NCBI GenBank assembly: GCA_903825435.1
Contig: CAIKAP010000089.1
Span: 1-59,213 of the forward strand
Direction: 5' to 3'
DNA: 59,213 nt
DNA from: an uncultured Verrucomicrobiota bacterium
GTDB lineage: Bacteria > Verrucomicrobiota > Verrucomicrobiia > Palsa-1439
Under the pieces are notes generated by a model, which saw only the letters and a program-made list of their open reading frames with translations, was not told the origin of the DNA and did no database searches. Positions 6,788 to 14,562 of this stretch are shown here, one piece after another; position 1 is the stretch's first letter; each line of letters begins with the position of its first letter. Both the position numbers and the translations under genes were made by a program.

Positions 6788-7461
6788 TGAGAATCATCGA
6801 CTGCAACCAAAACACACCTGAATGGTTCTCCGCTCGCGCTGGCGTGTTCAGCGCATCCGAGTATGGCCCGTACATCACTGGAAGCGGAAAGACCGCCGAC
6901 ACTGCCCGGCTGAAATACATCCTCCAAAAGATCCGCGACACCCAGGTGAAAGATGCGTGGGAAATCCAAGAAGAGGACAAGGAAGAAAAGGCCATGAGCT
7001 ACAACATCGCCGTGCAGCGTGGCAACGCGCTGGAACCGGAGGCGCGGGAATGGTATGAGCAACACTCCGGCCAGATTGTAACCAAGATCGGCTTCATCAC
7101 CGACGACGCCGGGAACATCGGATGCAGCCCTGACGGGATGCTGGTAGGCGACAATGAGCACCCGTGGTCGCACGGAATCGAAATCAAATGCCCGATGCCA
7201 ACAACCCACCTACGCCGCCTGCTCGACGGCGCGTTGCCCGACGAACACAAATACCAAGTCCACGGAAGCATGGCTATTACCGGCCTCAACCGATGGGACT
7301 ACCTGAGCTACTGCCCAGGCGAAGCGCCGCTGCTGATCACCGTTCGACGCGATGCATTCACCGAGGACTTGCTGCGCGGCCTGCACGCGATGGTGCAAGA
7401 ACGTGACCGGATCAAAGCCAAACTCGCCTCGCTCTGGCAGGCGGCATACGGGAAGAAGTAA
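6787..7461 (+). CDS. YqaJ-type phage exonuclease (recombination partner)
   Basis: 224 residues. The PD-(D/E)XK nuclease signature is complete: RGNALEPEARE (Glu83), CSPDGML (Asp116) and EIKCPMPTTH (Glu132, Lys134). The N-terminus TPEWFSARAGVFSASE is the usual start of this lambda-exonuclease-like family. It resects double-stranded DNA ends 5' to 3' for the Bet-like protein encoded just before it. The start is fixed by ATGA overlap. The downstream gene begins 4 bases after the stop. Confidence 0.9.
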   Translation: MRIIDCNQNTPEWFSARAGVFSASEYGPYITGSGKTADTARLKYILQKIRDTQVKDAWEIQEEDKEEKAMSYNIAVQRGNALEPEAREWYEQHSGQIVTKIGFITDDAGNIGCSPDGMLVGDNEHPWSHGIEIKCPMPTTHLRRLLDGALPDEHKYQVHGSMAITGLNRWDYLSYCPGEAPLLITVRRDAFTEDLLRGLHAMVQERDRIKAKLASLWQAAYGKK

Positions 7462-7465
7462 CCCC

Positions 7466-7660
7466 ATGAAGATCATCCCCAACCAAACCAACAACCAACA
7501 CCAAATGCAAGACATCGAATCCCAACTGACCGACCTCGAACTGCGCCACAAGCGTCACCAACAGCTTATGGAAGATCAACACGACCGCAAGTGGCAGCGG
7601 CGCGAGGACCACAAGAAACGCCGCTACCGCATCAAGCAAATCCCGATCCTCCTGCGGTAA
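7466..7660 (+). CDS. Small basic coiled-coil protein, 64 aa
   Basis: Not recognised. Starts 4 bases after the exonuclease gene. Almost wholly helical and charged (IESQLTDLELRHKRHQQLMEDQHDRKWQRRE), ending in a basic tail. Probably a short coiled coil. A DNA-binding or nuclease-partner role is possible from its position only. Confidence 0.5.
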   Translation: MKIIPNQTNNQHQMQDIESQLTDLELRHKRHQQLMEDQHDRKWQRREDHKKRRYRIKQIPILLR

Positions 7661-7683
7661 CGCGCACCACTCTCCCAACCGTC

Positions 7684-8541
7684 ATGGCTCACAGAATACA
7701 ATGGTCCGACGATATAATCGCACGCCTTGGAAAGGTGACGGACGGGACTATTGCGAAGGAGATCGGAACGTCCGCGGGATATGTTCAGCGGAAAAGGCAA
7801 TTGCTCGGCATACCAAGGATGTCCATCCCGTCCATCATCGGTGTGCCCGCCATAATTAATGGCAAGGCGAACCCGGAGTATACCAAAAGATGGCGCAACG
7901 CACATCCACTCACCCCGGAACAAAAGGCCAGAATCATCGAGAAGAGAAAGGCGTACCTCAAGTCCGAAAAAGGCATATTATACAAGGAACGTCTCAGAAA
8001 AAGGCGCAATGCAAGGCGAAAATCCAGTACAACTCCAAAAATTCGCCACGACAACTTAAGCGCCAAGGCTGTATACTCACTAGGAATGAGTCAAAAAGAC
8101 TTGGCGAAAATCCTCGGAATAAACGAAACCGAGATATCCGCGTTCGTTCAGGAGAAAAAACCACGTAACAAAAGACACGCGACCCTGCTTCGCCAATATC
8201 TACGCAGCCAGGGAGCGCTTGGAGACGAGGAAATCGCGCCAATCCAAATCAGCGAGGAAGAAGCGTTCATGATAAAGACGTTGTCAAGCAACCTGTCACC
8301 ATTCGACATACTCACCAACGATGAAATAGCAGCAGCCCTGCAAGACTCGATATCCCGCCTCAAGGAAAATGAAAAAAAAGTTCTCCGTTACCGATTCTTT
8401 CATAAATACACACTGGAAGATACGGGAAAAGCAATGCGGAAGACCAGAGAGAGCATCAGGCAAATACAAGATAGAGCGCTGCGCAGGCTGCGGCACCCAA
8501 GCTCGCCAATCATGCAATTGTTCGACGGTATATTTCAATAA
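7684..8541 (+). CDS. Sigma-70 region 4-like transcription factor
   Basis: 285 residues with three DNA-binding-like segments. Residues 1-45 form an N-terminal HTH of the Myb/GcrA style (IQWSDDIIARLGKVTDGTIAKEIGTS). Around 120-175 lies an XRE-like HTH (GMSQKDLAKILGINETEISAFV). Around 220-272 lies a region that follows sigma-70 region 4 closely (LKENEKKVLRYRFFHKYTLEDTGKAM, then RESIRQIQDRALRRLRHP). No region 2 is visible, so it is not a complete sigma factor. It may recruit host RNA polymerase to phage promoters or work with a host sigma. It is a candidate for recognising the repeated late motif. Base composition is more AT-rich than its neighbours, suggesting a separate origin. Confidence 0.7.
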   Translation: MAHRIQWSDDIIARLGKVTDGTIAKEIGTSAGYVQRKRQLLGIPRMSIPSIIGVPAIINGKANPEYTKRWRNAHPLTPEQKARIIEKRKAYLKSEKGILYKERLRKRRNARRKSSTTPKIRHDNLSAKAVYSLGMSQKDLAKILGINETEISAFVQEKKPRNKRHATLLRQYLRSQGALGDEEIAPIQISEEEAFMIKTLSSNLSPFDILTNDEIAAALQDSISRLKENEKKVLRYRFFHKYTLEDTGKAMRKTRESIRQIQDRALRRLRHPSSPIMQLFDGIFQ

Positions 8542-8579
8542 GACTAACCAACACCCATCTCCCAACGAGAAACCAAACC

Positions 8580-8888
8580 ATGAAAACGAAAAAGAAAGCA
8601 ACCCGAGTCCCAACCCACATCACCAAGTTCGACGCGCCCTCATTTAGAGGCTATCGTGTTCAAATTCAACGAGACGGCCACAAGTACATTCAATACGTCG
8701 GCGCGGCCAAACAGCCATCCACGTTGCCGACAAAGCGCATGGCACTCGCCTATGGACGCGCCACCGACCTTCTGGCCGACCTCGCGCTCATCATCAGCAA
8801 GCCCAGCCACAAGCACGACGGCATCCTGACGGCAAAGGCTCACAAGACCATCACCAGGCTGGGATACAACATCATCACGCTCTCCTAA
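8580..8888 (+). CDS. Hypothetical basic protein, 102 aa
   Basis: Not recognised. It begins with KTKKKATRVPTHITKF, then GYRVQIQRDGHKYIQYVGA, a motif reminiscent of the short three-stranded N-terminal domain of phage integrases and AP2-like DNA-binding domains. A helix (RMALAYGRATDLLADLALIISK) follows. That similarity is short. There is no catalytic recombinase domain attached. The leader AACCAAACC before the ATG lacks a Shine-Dalgarno. Confidence 0.5.
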   Translation: MKTKKKATRVPTHITKFDAPSFRGYRVQIQRDGHKYIQYVGAAKQPSTLPTKRMALAYGRATDLLADLALIISKPSHKHDGILTAKAHKTITRLGYNIITLS

Positions 8889-8921
8889 CAACCAACAACC
8901 ACAATCAGAAAACCAACCACC

Positions 8922-9458
8922 ATGCCTGAACTAAAAAGCATCACCATCGGCCGCAAGGCCATCACATTCGTCACCGAGATCAACGCCGGCAACACCGACC
9001 CTGAAATCGACAGCGAAGTCAGAACCACGACCGCCAAGGCTGAGCCGCTCGCCAGCTTCACAAAAGCGTTCGACGCGCTGCGGCCAGTTGCCACCAATAT
9101 CCTCGAAACCGAGGACCAGTGGCAGCATGGCGTGACGGTCGAGAAGCTGACCATCAGCCGCACCAAGCATGGCACCCGGAGCGTCAAGCTTCGCCTGACC
9201 AAACAACTCGACAGCCGCACTGACCTGCTGCACCGGATCGACACACCGTTCGTCCAGGTTGATAAACCAGCCGATGGCGAGAGTGGCGAGGTCCAAGTCG
9301 AACCGAAACACCAGAAGGCAATCCTTAAGGCCATCCAAGAAGCCGAGGCTTACGCGGACGGGAAACGCTCGCAGTCGTTGTTCAGCTTCGAGGACGCCAA
9401 GAAGACGTTGCAGGCCACCGCTGACATCGGCCAGGCAAACCTTGGATTCGGAGGCTAA
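8922..9458 (+). CDS. Hypothetical protein, 178 aa, before RecU-like gene
   Basis: Not assigned to a named family. Contains FTKAFDALRPVATNILE, WQHGVTVEKLTISRTKHGTRSVKLRLTKQL and a C-terminal helical stretch (HQKAILKAIQEAEAYADGKRSQ). The central part reads as an extended beta sheet. It lies 4 bases before the RecU-like gene, within the recombination module. It may be a small DNA-metabolism accessory protein. Confidence 0.55.
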   Translation: MPELKSITIGRKAITFVTEINAGNTDPEIDSEVRTTTAKAEPLASFTKAFDALRPVATNILETEDQWQHGVTVEKLTISRTKHGTRSVKLRLTKQLDSRTDLLHRIDTPFVQVDKPADGESGEVQVEPKHQKAILKAIQEAEAYADGKRSQSLFSFEDAKKTLQATADIGQANLGFGG

Positions 9459-9462
9459 CGCC

Positions 9463-10107
9463 ATGATCCCGGCATCCCTCAAAGGAAAGGAACTTGAGGC
9501 GCTTCTATTGGAAGCAGCCAAACGAGAGGAATCGGCTGGACGTCTCACCATGTCGCGCTATGGCGTGCAGGGTGTGACATTCGGGGGGAAAACGATTCTG
9601 GTGCCATCACTTCCAGATTTTGAGGGATGCCTTCCAGGCGGCCGCCAAATCATCATCGAGGCCAAGTGCTGCCAGGGATCGGCATTCCCACTGGCAGACG
9701 ACCACTTCCGCGACCGGCAATACCGCCACATGGCCACCCGCGCCAGATTCGGTGCGCTCGCATTCCTCGTCATCCACTTCGCCGAGCGCTACCTCAAAAC
9801 CACCGGCACAGACCCAGGCATGACCGTGGCTGTCCCTGTGGACGAGCAGATGCAGTTCTGGATGGCGTACACCAACCGTGAAGCCCGCACCCTGAGCCGA
9901 AGCGAGGCAACAACCATCGGCACCATCGTCCCGTGGAACGTGCCTAAAGGCTGCCGGAAGCCGCTCCCAAACCTCATGGCGTTCCTGATGCCGACCCACC
10001 CGTGCAACCGGCCTGCGACCCTGCAGGACACGCCGGTGCCCGCACCGCTGACCGAGCATGACGCATGGGAGCTATTCCCTCAATACGAAGATTTTCCAGC
10101 CCCATGA
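9463..10107 (+). CDS. RecU-like Holliday-junction resolvase
   Basis: 214 residues. The nuclease core follows the RecU pattern: YGVQGVTFGGKTILVPSLPDFEG (Asp52), then IIIEAKCC (Glu66, Lys68), FPLADDHFRDRQYRHM, and LAFLVIHFAE. It would cut branched recombination or replication intermediates before packaging. The ATG at 9463 follows the previous stop closely. An upstream in-frame start would overlap that gene by 200 bases. Placed with the Bet and YqaJ genes, it completes a recombination-dependent replication set. Its C-terminal 90 residues carry no recognised domain. Confidence 0.75.
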   Translation: MIPASLKGKELEALLLEAAKREESAGRLTMSRYGVQGVTFGGKTILVPSLPDFEGCLPGGRQIIIEAKCCQGSAFPLADDHFRDRQYRHMATRARFGALAFLVIHFAERYLKTTGTDPGMTVAVPVDEQMQFWMAYTNREARTLSRSEATTIGTIVPWNVPKGCRKPLPNLMAFLMPTHPCNRPATLQDTPVPAPLTEHDAWELFPQYEDFPAP

Positions 10108-10286
10108 AAAATAGTTCTGGACTCGCCAACAAATTCCGACATTCTCCAACCGTCTGGACACCCCGCTTGAAACCGGCCAGCACCTCCCAAAACATGAAAC
10201 TACCACAAACAGCCTCCTGCGCTTTTCATCCGCCCGTGCATGTTCGGGAGTTTCACGGATGGGAAGCGCTGGGGGTTTTTTGCGAT

Positions 10287-10757
10287 ATGATGACGAAGGC
10301 AAAAAAAGGAACCTGTACAACCATTAAAAACGCACGAAACCAAAAAGAATACTTCATTTGGTCCGGCATGAAAACCCGCTGCTATAACGACAAACGAAAA
10401 GGGTATGAGAACTACGGTGGAAGAGGGATCACTGTATGCGATAGATGGTTTTGCTCTTACGACAACTTCATATCTGGCATGGGTCCAAGACCCAGCCCAC
10501 AACATACCATAGACAGAATTGACAACGATCTCGGTTACTCACCAGACAACTGCCGCTGGGCCACACGTAGAGAACAAAACAATAACTCGAGACGCCAAAA
10601 CATGATGACACACCGAAACAAATCCATGAACCTAACTCAATGGGCAAGGGAGCTTAACATGAGTCGTAAAGGCTTAACTGACAGGTTTGCTGCTGGGTGG
10701 AGTCAGGAACGCGCCCTTTCAAAACCTAACCAGAAAAAACGCCAATGTTCGATATAG
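10287..10757 (+). CDS. HNH endonuclease of the free-standing phage type
   Basis: 156 residues from the ATG at 10287; the next codon but one is also ATG. The order is characteristic: YFIWSGMKTRCYN, ENYGGRGITVCDRWF, FISGMGPRPSPQHTIDRIDN, GYSPDNCRWATRREQNNNSRR. The C-terminal helix-turn-helix-like piece (LTQWARELNMSRKGLTDRF) would contact DNA. Such genes are usually homing-type invaders. It is markedly more AT-rich than its neighbours, and its end overlaps gene 10745-11080 by 13 bases. The 179 bases before it have no other gene. Confidence 0.8.
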   Translation: MMTKAKKGTCTTIKNARNQKEYFIWSGMKTRCYNDKRKGYENYGGRGITVCDRWFCSYDNFISGMGPRPSPQHTIDRIDNDLGYSPDNCRWATRREQNNNSRRQNMMTHRNKSMNLTQWARELNMSRKGLTDRFAAGWSQERALSKPNQKKRQCSI

Positions 10758-11080
10758 GATCACGCGTGGTTTGTTGTGACGACCGTTTCCCCAACTGCTG
10801 CAAAGCCATCTTCCCGACCCTTCCGCGCAAAGGCCACCGCTACACCGTCCGTGACGTGGTCGCCGGCCAGGAATTGAACCTCCAGCGCACGGTCGCCATC
10901 CTGCTCGACGAGATCCACACACCTCCCAACCAACACGGAATAGAACCAGGATTCCGTCCCAGCCGCTTCGTGGACGCCAGCGAGGTCGCGGTGAGCCACC
11001 AGGAGGCCACCACCAGCATCGGCTCCTTCACGGCCCGCAGGAAGGCATTCGAGAACGCCAATGGTGATGCGCGGCGGTAG
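10745..11080 (+). CDS. Hypothetical protein, 111 aa, ends in an attC-like site
   Basis: Not recognised. It opens with FDIGSRVVCCDDRFP and KGHRYTVRDVV, a small SH3-like beta-barrel pattern common in unknown phage proteins. EIHTPPNQHGIEPGFRPSRFVD follows. The last ten residues (FENANGDARR) are encoded by the left arm of site m1, and the stop falls in its loop. The left core CGAGAAC has no matching opening core upstream, so this gene marks the edge of the small array. Confidence 0.55.
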   Translation: MFDIGSRVVCCDDRFPNCCKAIFPTLPRKGHRYTVRDVVAGQELNLQRTVAILLDEIHTPPNQHGIEPGFRPSRFVDASEVAVSHQEATTSIGSFTARRKAFENANGDARR

Positions 11081-11106
11081 CCGTCGCATCCACCTTCTTG
11101 TTCTGA
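11050..11106 (+). repeat. attC-like site m1
   Basis: Only 57 bases, the size of classical short attC sites. Left core CGAGAAC, right core GTTCTGA. Arms GGTG.ATGCG and CGCATCCACC pair with one extra base in the right arm. A 36-base stretch over the right arm and crossover (11080-11115) is identical to 18922-18957 in site p5. The cassette it opens closes perfectly at m2 (TCAGAAC). Confidence 0.8.
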
Positions 11107-11126
11107 GTCTTAATTTTTGAATCACT

Positions 11127-12065
11127 ATGCAACAACTACTTCCAGGATACGAACCAACCCACAGCGAATTTGTGGATCTGATGACACCGCAAGAGAGGAT
11201 CGATCGAGCGTTGATCTTGCTCCGCGAAAATGAACCTGACGATGGGTATTATCTAGCGTTCAGCGGGGGGAAAGACTCAGTAGTAATCAAACGCCTGGCC
11301 GAGATGGCGACTGTGAAATTCGATGCGTGGTATAACAATACGACGATTGACCCGCCCGAACTGGTGAAATTCATCAAGTCACACCATGCCGATGTTCGGT
11401 GGAACCAGCCAAAGCACGGAAGCATGATGGCGCGGGTCGCAACCAAAAACGGACTACCGCCCACAAGGTCAATGAGGTGGTGCTGCGACGAATACAAAGA
11501 ACAGGGCGGCGATAGCAGGATGAAGATTTTCGGAGTGCGCGGAGCGGAAAGCGCAGCAAGGTCAAGGAGGTGGTCAGAGATCAGCATGGACGCTTACAAG
11601 AACACGGCAATTTGCCCCATCGTTCACTGGTCTGACGCCCATGTGTGGGAGTTTATCCGGTCGGAAAATGTCCCATACTGCTCACTCTATGACGAGGGAT
11701 GGACAAGGTTGGGATGCGTGGGATGCCCGCTCAATCCGCAAAGCCAAGCAAAGGAGTTTGAACGCTGGCCGAGATACCGCGAAAATTGGAAGCGAGCGAT
11801 AATCAAGAATTGGGATGCGTTCAAAGACGTTCCGAGGCGCGACGGAAAGCCACGGTATCATGCCAAGTTCAAGACTGGTGATGACATGTGGCAATGGTGG
11901 CTATCGACCAACGCGCCGGACTATTTTAGAGGCGACTGCCAGAGCATGATGCTTTGGACGTCCGAGGACGGGTTGCCTTTCTTTGATCCTCAGAACAGCC
12001 AAGCCATCCCACGCGAAGCGTTGGGATCGGCGACCTGTTCGACACCCGAGGAAAATCAACCATGA
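11127..12065 (+). CDS. PAPS-reductase-family (PP-loop) protein in a cassette
   Basis: 312 residues. The adenine-nucleotide alpha-hydrolase PP-loop is SGGKDS at 46-51. Cys pairs follow at 119/120 (RWCCDEYK) and 197/200 (LGCVGCP), a spacing that could hold a metal or iron-sulfur centre. Phage members of this family resemble both assimilatory PAPS reductases and the sulfur-handling DndC proteins, and none of this can be settled from sequence. It fills the cassette between sites m1 and m2. The last 25 residues (from FDPQNSQ) are encoded by site m2. A role in DNA or nucleotide modification is inference. Confidence 0.75.
   Translation: MQQLLPGYEPTHSEFVDLMTPQERIDRALILLRENEPDDGYYLAFSGGKDSVVIKRLAEMATVKFDAWYNNTTIDPPELVKFIKSHHADVRWNQPKHGSMMARVATKNGLPPTRSMRWCCDEYKEQGGDSRMKIFGVRGAESAARSRRWSEISMDAYKNTAICPIVHWSDAHVWEFIRSENVPYCSLYDEGWTRLGCVGCPLNPQSQAKEFERWPRYRENWKRAIIKNWDAFKDVPRRDGKPRYHAKFKTGDDMWQWWLSTNAPDYFRGDCQSMMLWTSEDGLPFFDPQNSQAIPREALGSATCSTPEENQP
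11990..12043 (+). repeat. attC-like site m2
   Basis: Left core TCAGAAC is the exact complement of the m1 opening core GTTCTGA, and the match extends to 8 bases. Right core GTTCGAC. Arms GCC.ATCCCA and TGGGATCGGC pair with one extra base in the right arm. Total 54 bases. No closing partner for GTTCGAC was found downstream before 16277. Confidence 0.8.
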
Positions 12066-12775
12066 AACACTCCCCGCCAATGTCGCCCGACCAGTGGCAC
12101 CTCCGCAACCCGTACGGGCGGCGCAAGAAGCGCAAGCTCGACGCCTACCCACCCGAGTGGCCGGCCACAGCCGAACGCATCAAGGCAGCCGCAGGATGGC
12201 GCTGTGAGCGATGCCAGCACGCCAACGACCTGCCGAGCGGTCATGTCCTGACGGTACACCACCTTGACGGCCACAAGCACAACCTGGCCGATTGGAATTT
12301 GGCTGCACTGTGCCAGCGGTGTCACCTCAAGATCCAAGGCCGGGTGAAGATGGACCAGATGTTCTTCGCCGAGGTGCTCGACGTGAGCGAGTGGTTCAAA
12401 CCGCACCTAAAAGGCTACCTCGCCAGCCTTTCCAAACTTCCCCAGGCCGCCGGCGAGTGCCGGAACTCCCGCGAGAGCGGGCAGGTCGCGCCACCGCCCG
12501 AGACGCAGCTACCCTCACCGGGGCTGGTTGACGTAAGCGCCGCGGGCGGTGGCAGTGAGACAGTATGCCCGCACTGCGGGGGCGATGTGATCATCACGTG
12601 GACACGCGGCTGGGCCGCTGACGGAACGCACCTCCTGGGGCACTGCTGCGACAACCGGCACGGTGGCTGCGGCCGCCACTTCGACAGCCAAATTACACCC
12701 ACCTCTGCGCCCGTTGCCAACGGCGCAGAAACCTGCCATTGTCTTCCCGTCACACGATGTGACGCGTCCGACTAA
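12062..12775 (+). CDS. HNH nuclease-like protein with extra zinc ribbon
   Basis: 237 residues. The HNH core is at 48-90: CERCQ (Cys48, Cys51), LTVHHLDGHKHN (His66/67), DWNLAALCQRCH (Asn79, Cys84, Cys87, His88). All zinc and catalytic positions are present. After residue 165 comes a second metal-binding part (CPHCGGDVIITW, later CCDNRHGGC). Phage HNH proteins can assist packaging, degrade DNA or act as homing nucleases. Its start overlaps the stop of the PAPS-like gene as ATGA. It therefore reads across the cassette boundary and is likely co-translated with it. Confidence 0.75.
   Translation: MKHSPPMSPDQWHLRNPYGRRKKRKLDAYPPEWPATAERIKAAAGWRCERCQHANDLPSGHVLTVHHLDGHKHNLADWNLAALCQRCHLKIQGRVKMDQMFFAEVLDVSEWFKPHLKGYLASLSKLPQAAGECRNSRESGQVAPPPETQLPSPGLVDVSAAGGGSETVCPHCGGDVIITWTRGWAADGTHLLGHCCDNRHGGCGRHFDSQITPTSAPVANGAETCHCLPVTRCDASD
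12703..12715 (+). promoter_or_regulatory. Late-type motif CTCTGCGCCCGTT inside HNH gene
   Basis: An exact copy of the motif that precedes late genes, here 175 bases before gene 12890-13948. The distance is longer than elsewhere, so it may be a promoter for the replication genes or a chance copy. Confidence 0.35.
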
Positions 12776-12790
12776 GCCCGGAATGAAAAC

Positions 12791-12880
12791 GATTCGACCA
12801 ACAATGCGCCCCGGTCGGCGCGACAGGAACCCCGAGGGGGTTCGGCTTAGATGTTGTGCCGCCGGGGCGAACCTCGAATC
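12791..12880. repeat. Large imperfect palindrome before the replisome organizer
   Basis: GATTCGA and TCGAATC form the outer stem. After an internal loop, CGCCCCGG.CGGC pairs with GCCGCCGGGGCG, with one unpaired T. The tip is a perfect hairpin, GAACCCC-GAG-GGGGTTC. The build resembles the attC-like sites but lacks the GTT core. It lies just before the gene at 12890 and could be a terminator, an operator or part of a replication origin. Confidence 0.55.
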
Positions 12881-12889
12881 AGCAGATAA

Positions 12890-13948
12890 ATGAAAAGATT
12901 CACAGAAACTGGCAAGTGGGACGACGTGTGGTTCAGAAAACTTACACCGGCCACCAAACTTCTCTGGTATTGGATGCTTGATAAATGCGACCACGCGGGA
13001 GTCATCGAACCTGACTTCGATCTAGCATCCTTCCAAACCGGATCACCCATAGGCATTGATAACCTTTCAGAAATTGGCGAAAGGGTAAGAAAGATTTCAG
13101 ACACCAAATGGGTGATTGTGAAATTTGTGTTGTTTCAGTACGGGAAGCTTTCAAAGGACTGCAAACCGCACGCTCCAGTTTTTGCGGCCCTTGAACGACA
13201 CGGTCTCTCAGCCGCCGCCACAATCCAAAATGAAACATTTACGGAGATCGTTCCTGTCTATCTACGAGAGAAAATCATCGAGCGGGACGGTCCAATTTGC
13301 GCCTATACCGGAAAACAATTGGACCCATGGGAAGTCGTTGTGGATCACATAGTTCCAAGAATCAAAGGAGGACTTGCGGAACCAACAAATCTGGTGGTTG
13401 TTGACGCCAAGGTAAACGGTAGAAAAAGAGACATGGATCTCGATGAATTCTGTGGCGCGGAAGGGCTCGACTTAAAGGCAGTCCAAGACACTTTGAGAGC
13501 GAGAACTAAAAAGGATTTGAAAGGGTATCGGAAAGGCTTTCAAAGCCTACAGGAAGAGGAAAAGGAAAAGAGTACGGAAAAGGAAACGGATTCTGGTGAT
13601 TCCGCGCACGCGAAAACAACCCCACCCCACGACGAATTCGCCGACGCCCCCGAACAACCCAAACCACTCTGCACCATCAAGCAGGCCAAAAGCCACGCTG
13701 GCACCTGCGGACTCACCGACTCCGAAGCAGAATTCTGGTGGCACGCCAGAAACAAGACTGGATGGACGACCGGAACATCGGGAGGCGGTGCTGCCCGCAA
13801 GATCACCTCGTGGCAATCCGACATGGCCAGCGCCACCTCATGGGTCCGCGAAGGCTGCGCCAAATCCAAACAGCCCATCGCTGCCAACGGAAAGCCCGCC
13901 AAACGATTCTCAGGAATGCAAGAAACCATCGACATGCCAGCCCTATGA
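12890..13948 (+). CDS. Replisome organizer-like protein with embedded HNH domain
   Basis: 352 residues. Residues 1-115 look like the N-terminal winged-helix part of phage replication organizers (KLTPATKLLWYWMLDKCDHAGVIEPDFD). Residues 126-185 form a complete HNH module (ICAYTGKQLD, VVDHIVPRIKGG with Asp152/His153, NLVVVD with Asn167, VNGRKRDMD). A Lys/Glu-rich linker and a C-terminal domain follow (CTIKQAKSHAGTCGLTDSEAEFWWHARN). It directly precedes DnaC- and DnaB-like genes, so it probably marks the origin and hands on the helicase. Base composition shifts from AT-rich to GC-rich at about 13,610, which indicates a mosaic origin. The stop overlaps the next ATG. Confidence 0.7.
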   Translation: MKRFTETGKWDDVWFRKLTPATKLLWYWMLDKCDHAGVIEPDFDLASFQTGSPIGIDNLSEIGERVRKISDTKWVIVKFVLFQYGKLSKDCKPHAPVFAALERHGLSAAATIQNETFTEIVPVYLREKIIERDGPICAYTGKQLDPWEVVVDHIVPRIKGGLAEPTNLVVVDAKVNGRKRDMDLDEFCGAEGLDLKAVQDTLRARTKKDLKGYRKGFQSLQEEEKEKSTEKETDSGDSAHAKTTPPHDEFADAPEQPKPLCTIKQAKSHAGTCGLTDSEAEFWWHARNKTGWTTGTSGGGAARKITSWQSDMASATSWVREGCAKSKQPIAANGKPAKRFSGMQETIDMPAL

Positions 13949-14562
13949 ACCACCCCAAGACACCCATCCAAGGATTCCCAACGCGCTACGCGGAATTGCA
14001 GCCACAGGAGGACAAAGACCACCCGTGGACCGCCGCCGCCGCACGCGTCTACAAAGCCCTCAAGAAAGGCGGATTGATCGCCCTCTACGGCAACCGCGGC
14101 ACCGGCAAAACCTACATGGCGAGGGACATGGCCAACCGCTGCGAAAACTACCCCGACCCGTGGTTCCCGCAAAAATACGCTGACGGCACCCCGATCAACG
14201 CCAGGCCGGCGATCTACAGCACCGCGATGATGATCTTCCTCCAAATCCGCAACACCTACCGCAACGACTGCCCGACCAGCGAACTCGACCTGATGGAAAG
14301 CTGGAAGGATGCCGCCCTGCTAGTGATCGACGAAATCCAAGAGCGAGGCGAATCGACCTTCGAAGACCAGAAGCTGGCCGCCATCATCGACATGCGATAC
14401 CAGCATAACCGGCCAACCATCCTCATCGCCAACTACGCCACCAGCCGCGAATTCGCTGCAGCCGTCTCACCATCGATCGCCAGCCGGATGCAGGAAAACG
14501 GTGGATCAATCCTCTGCGACTGGCCCAGCTTCCGCGCCACACCCCACCAGAACCCAGCCTGA
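13945..14562 (+). CDS. dnaC: DnaC-like AAA+ helicase loader
   Basis: 205 residues. Walker A is YGNRGTGKT at 48-56, Walker B is LLVIDE at 125-130, and a sensor/arginine-finger region is SIASRMQENG near 185. This is the AAA+ arrangement of DnaC/DnaI loaders, which open the DnaB ring at the origin. There is no separate N-terminal helicase-binding domain beyond about 40 residues, so it is short for the family. The start and stop are both set by ATGA overlaps with the organizer and DnaB genes. Confidence 0.8.
   Translation: MNHPKTPIQGFPTRYAELQPQEDKDHPWTAAAARVYKALKKGGLIALYGNRGTGKTYMARDMANRCENYPDPWFPQKYADGTPINARPAIYSTAMMIFLQIRNTYRNDCPTSELDLMESWKDAALLVIDEIQERGESTFEDQKLAAIIDMRYQHNRPTILIANYATSREFAAAVSPSIASRMQENGGSILCDWPSFRATPHQNPA

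Noticed and set aside
8580-8888. An integrase N-terminal-like domain
   Set aside because: Only a short stretch (GYRVQIQRDGHKYIQYVG) recalls such domains. No catalytic domain or Arg/His/Tyr motif follows, so it is not called a recombinase.
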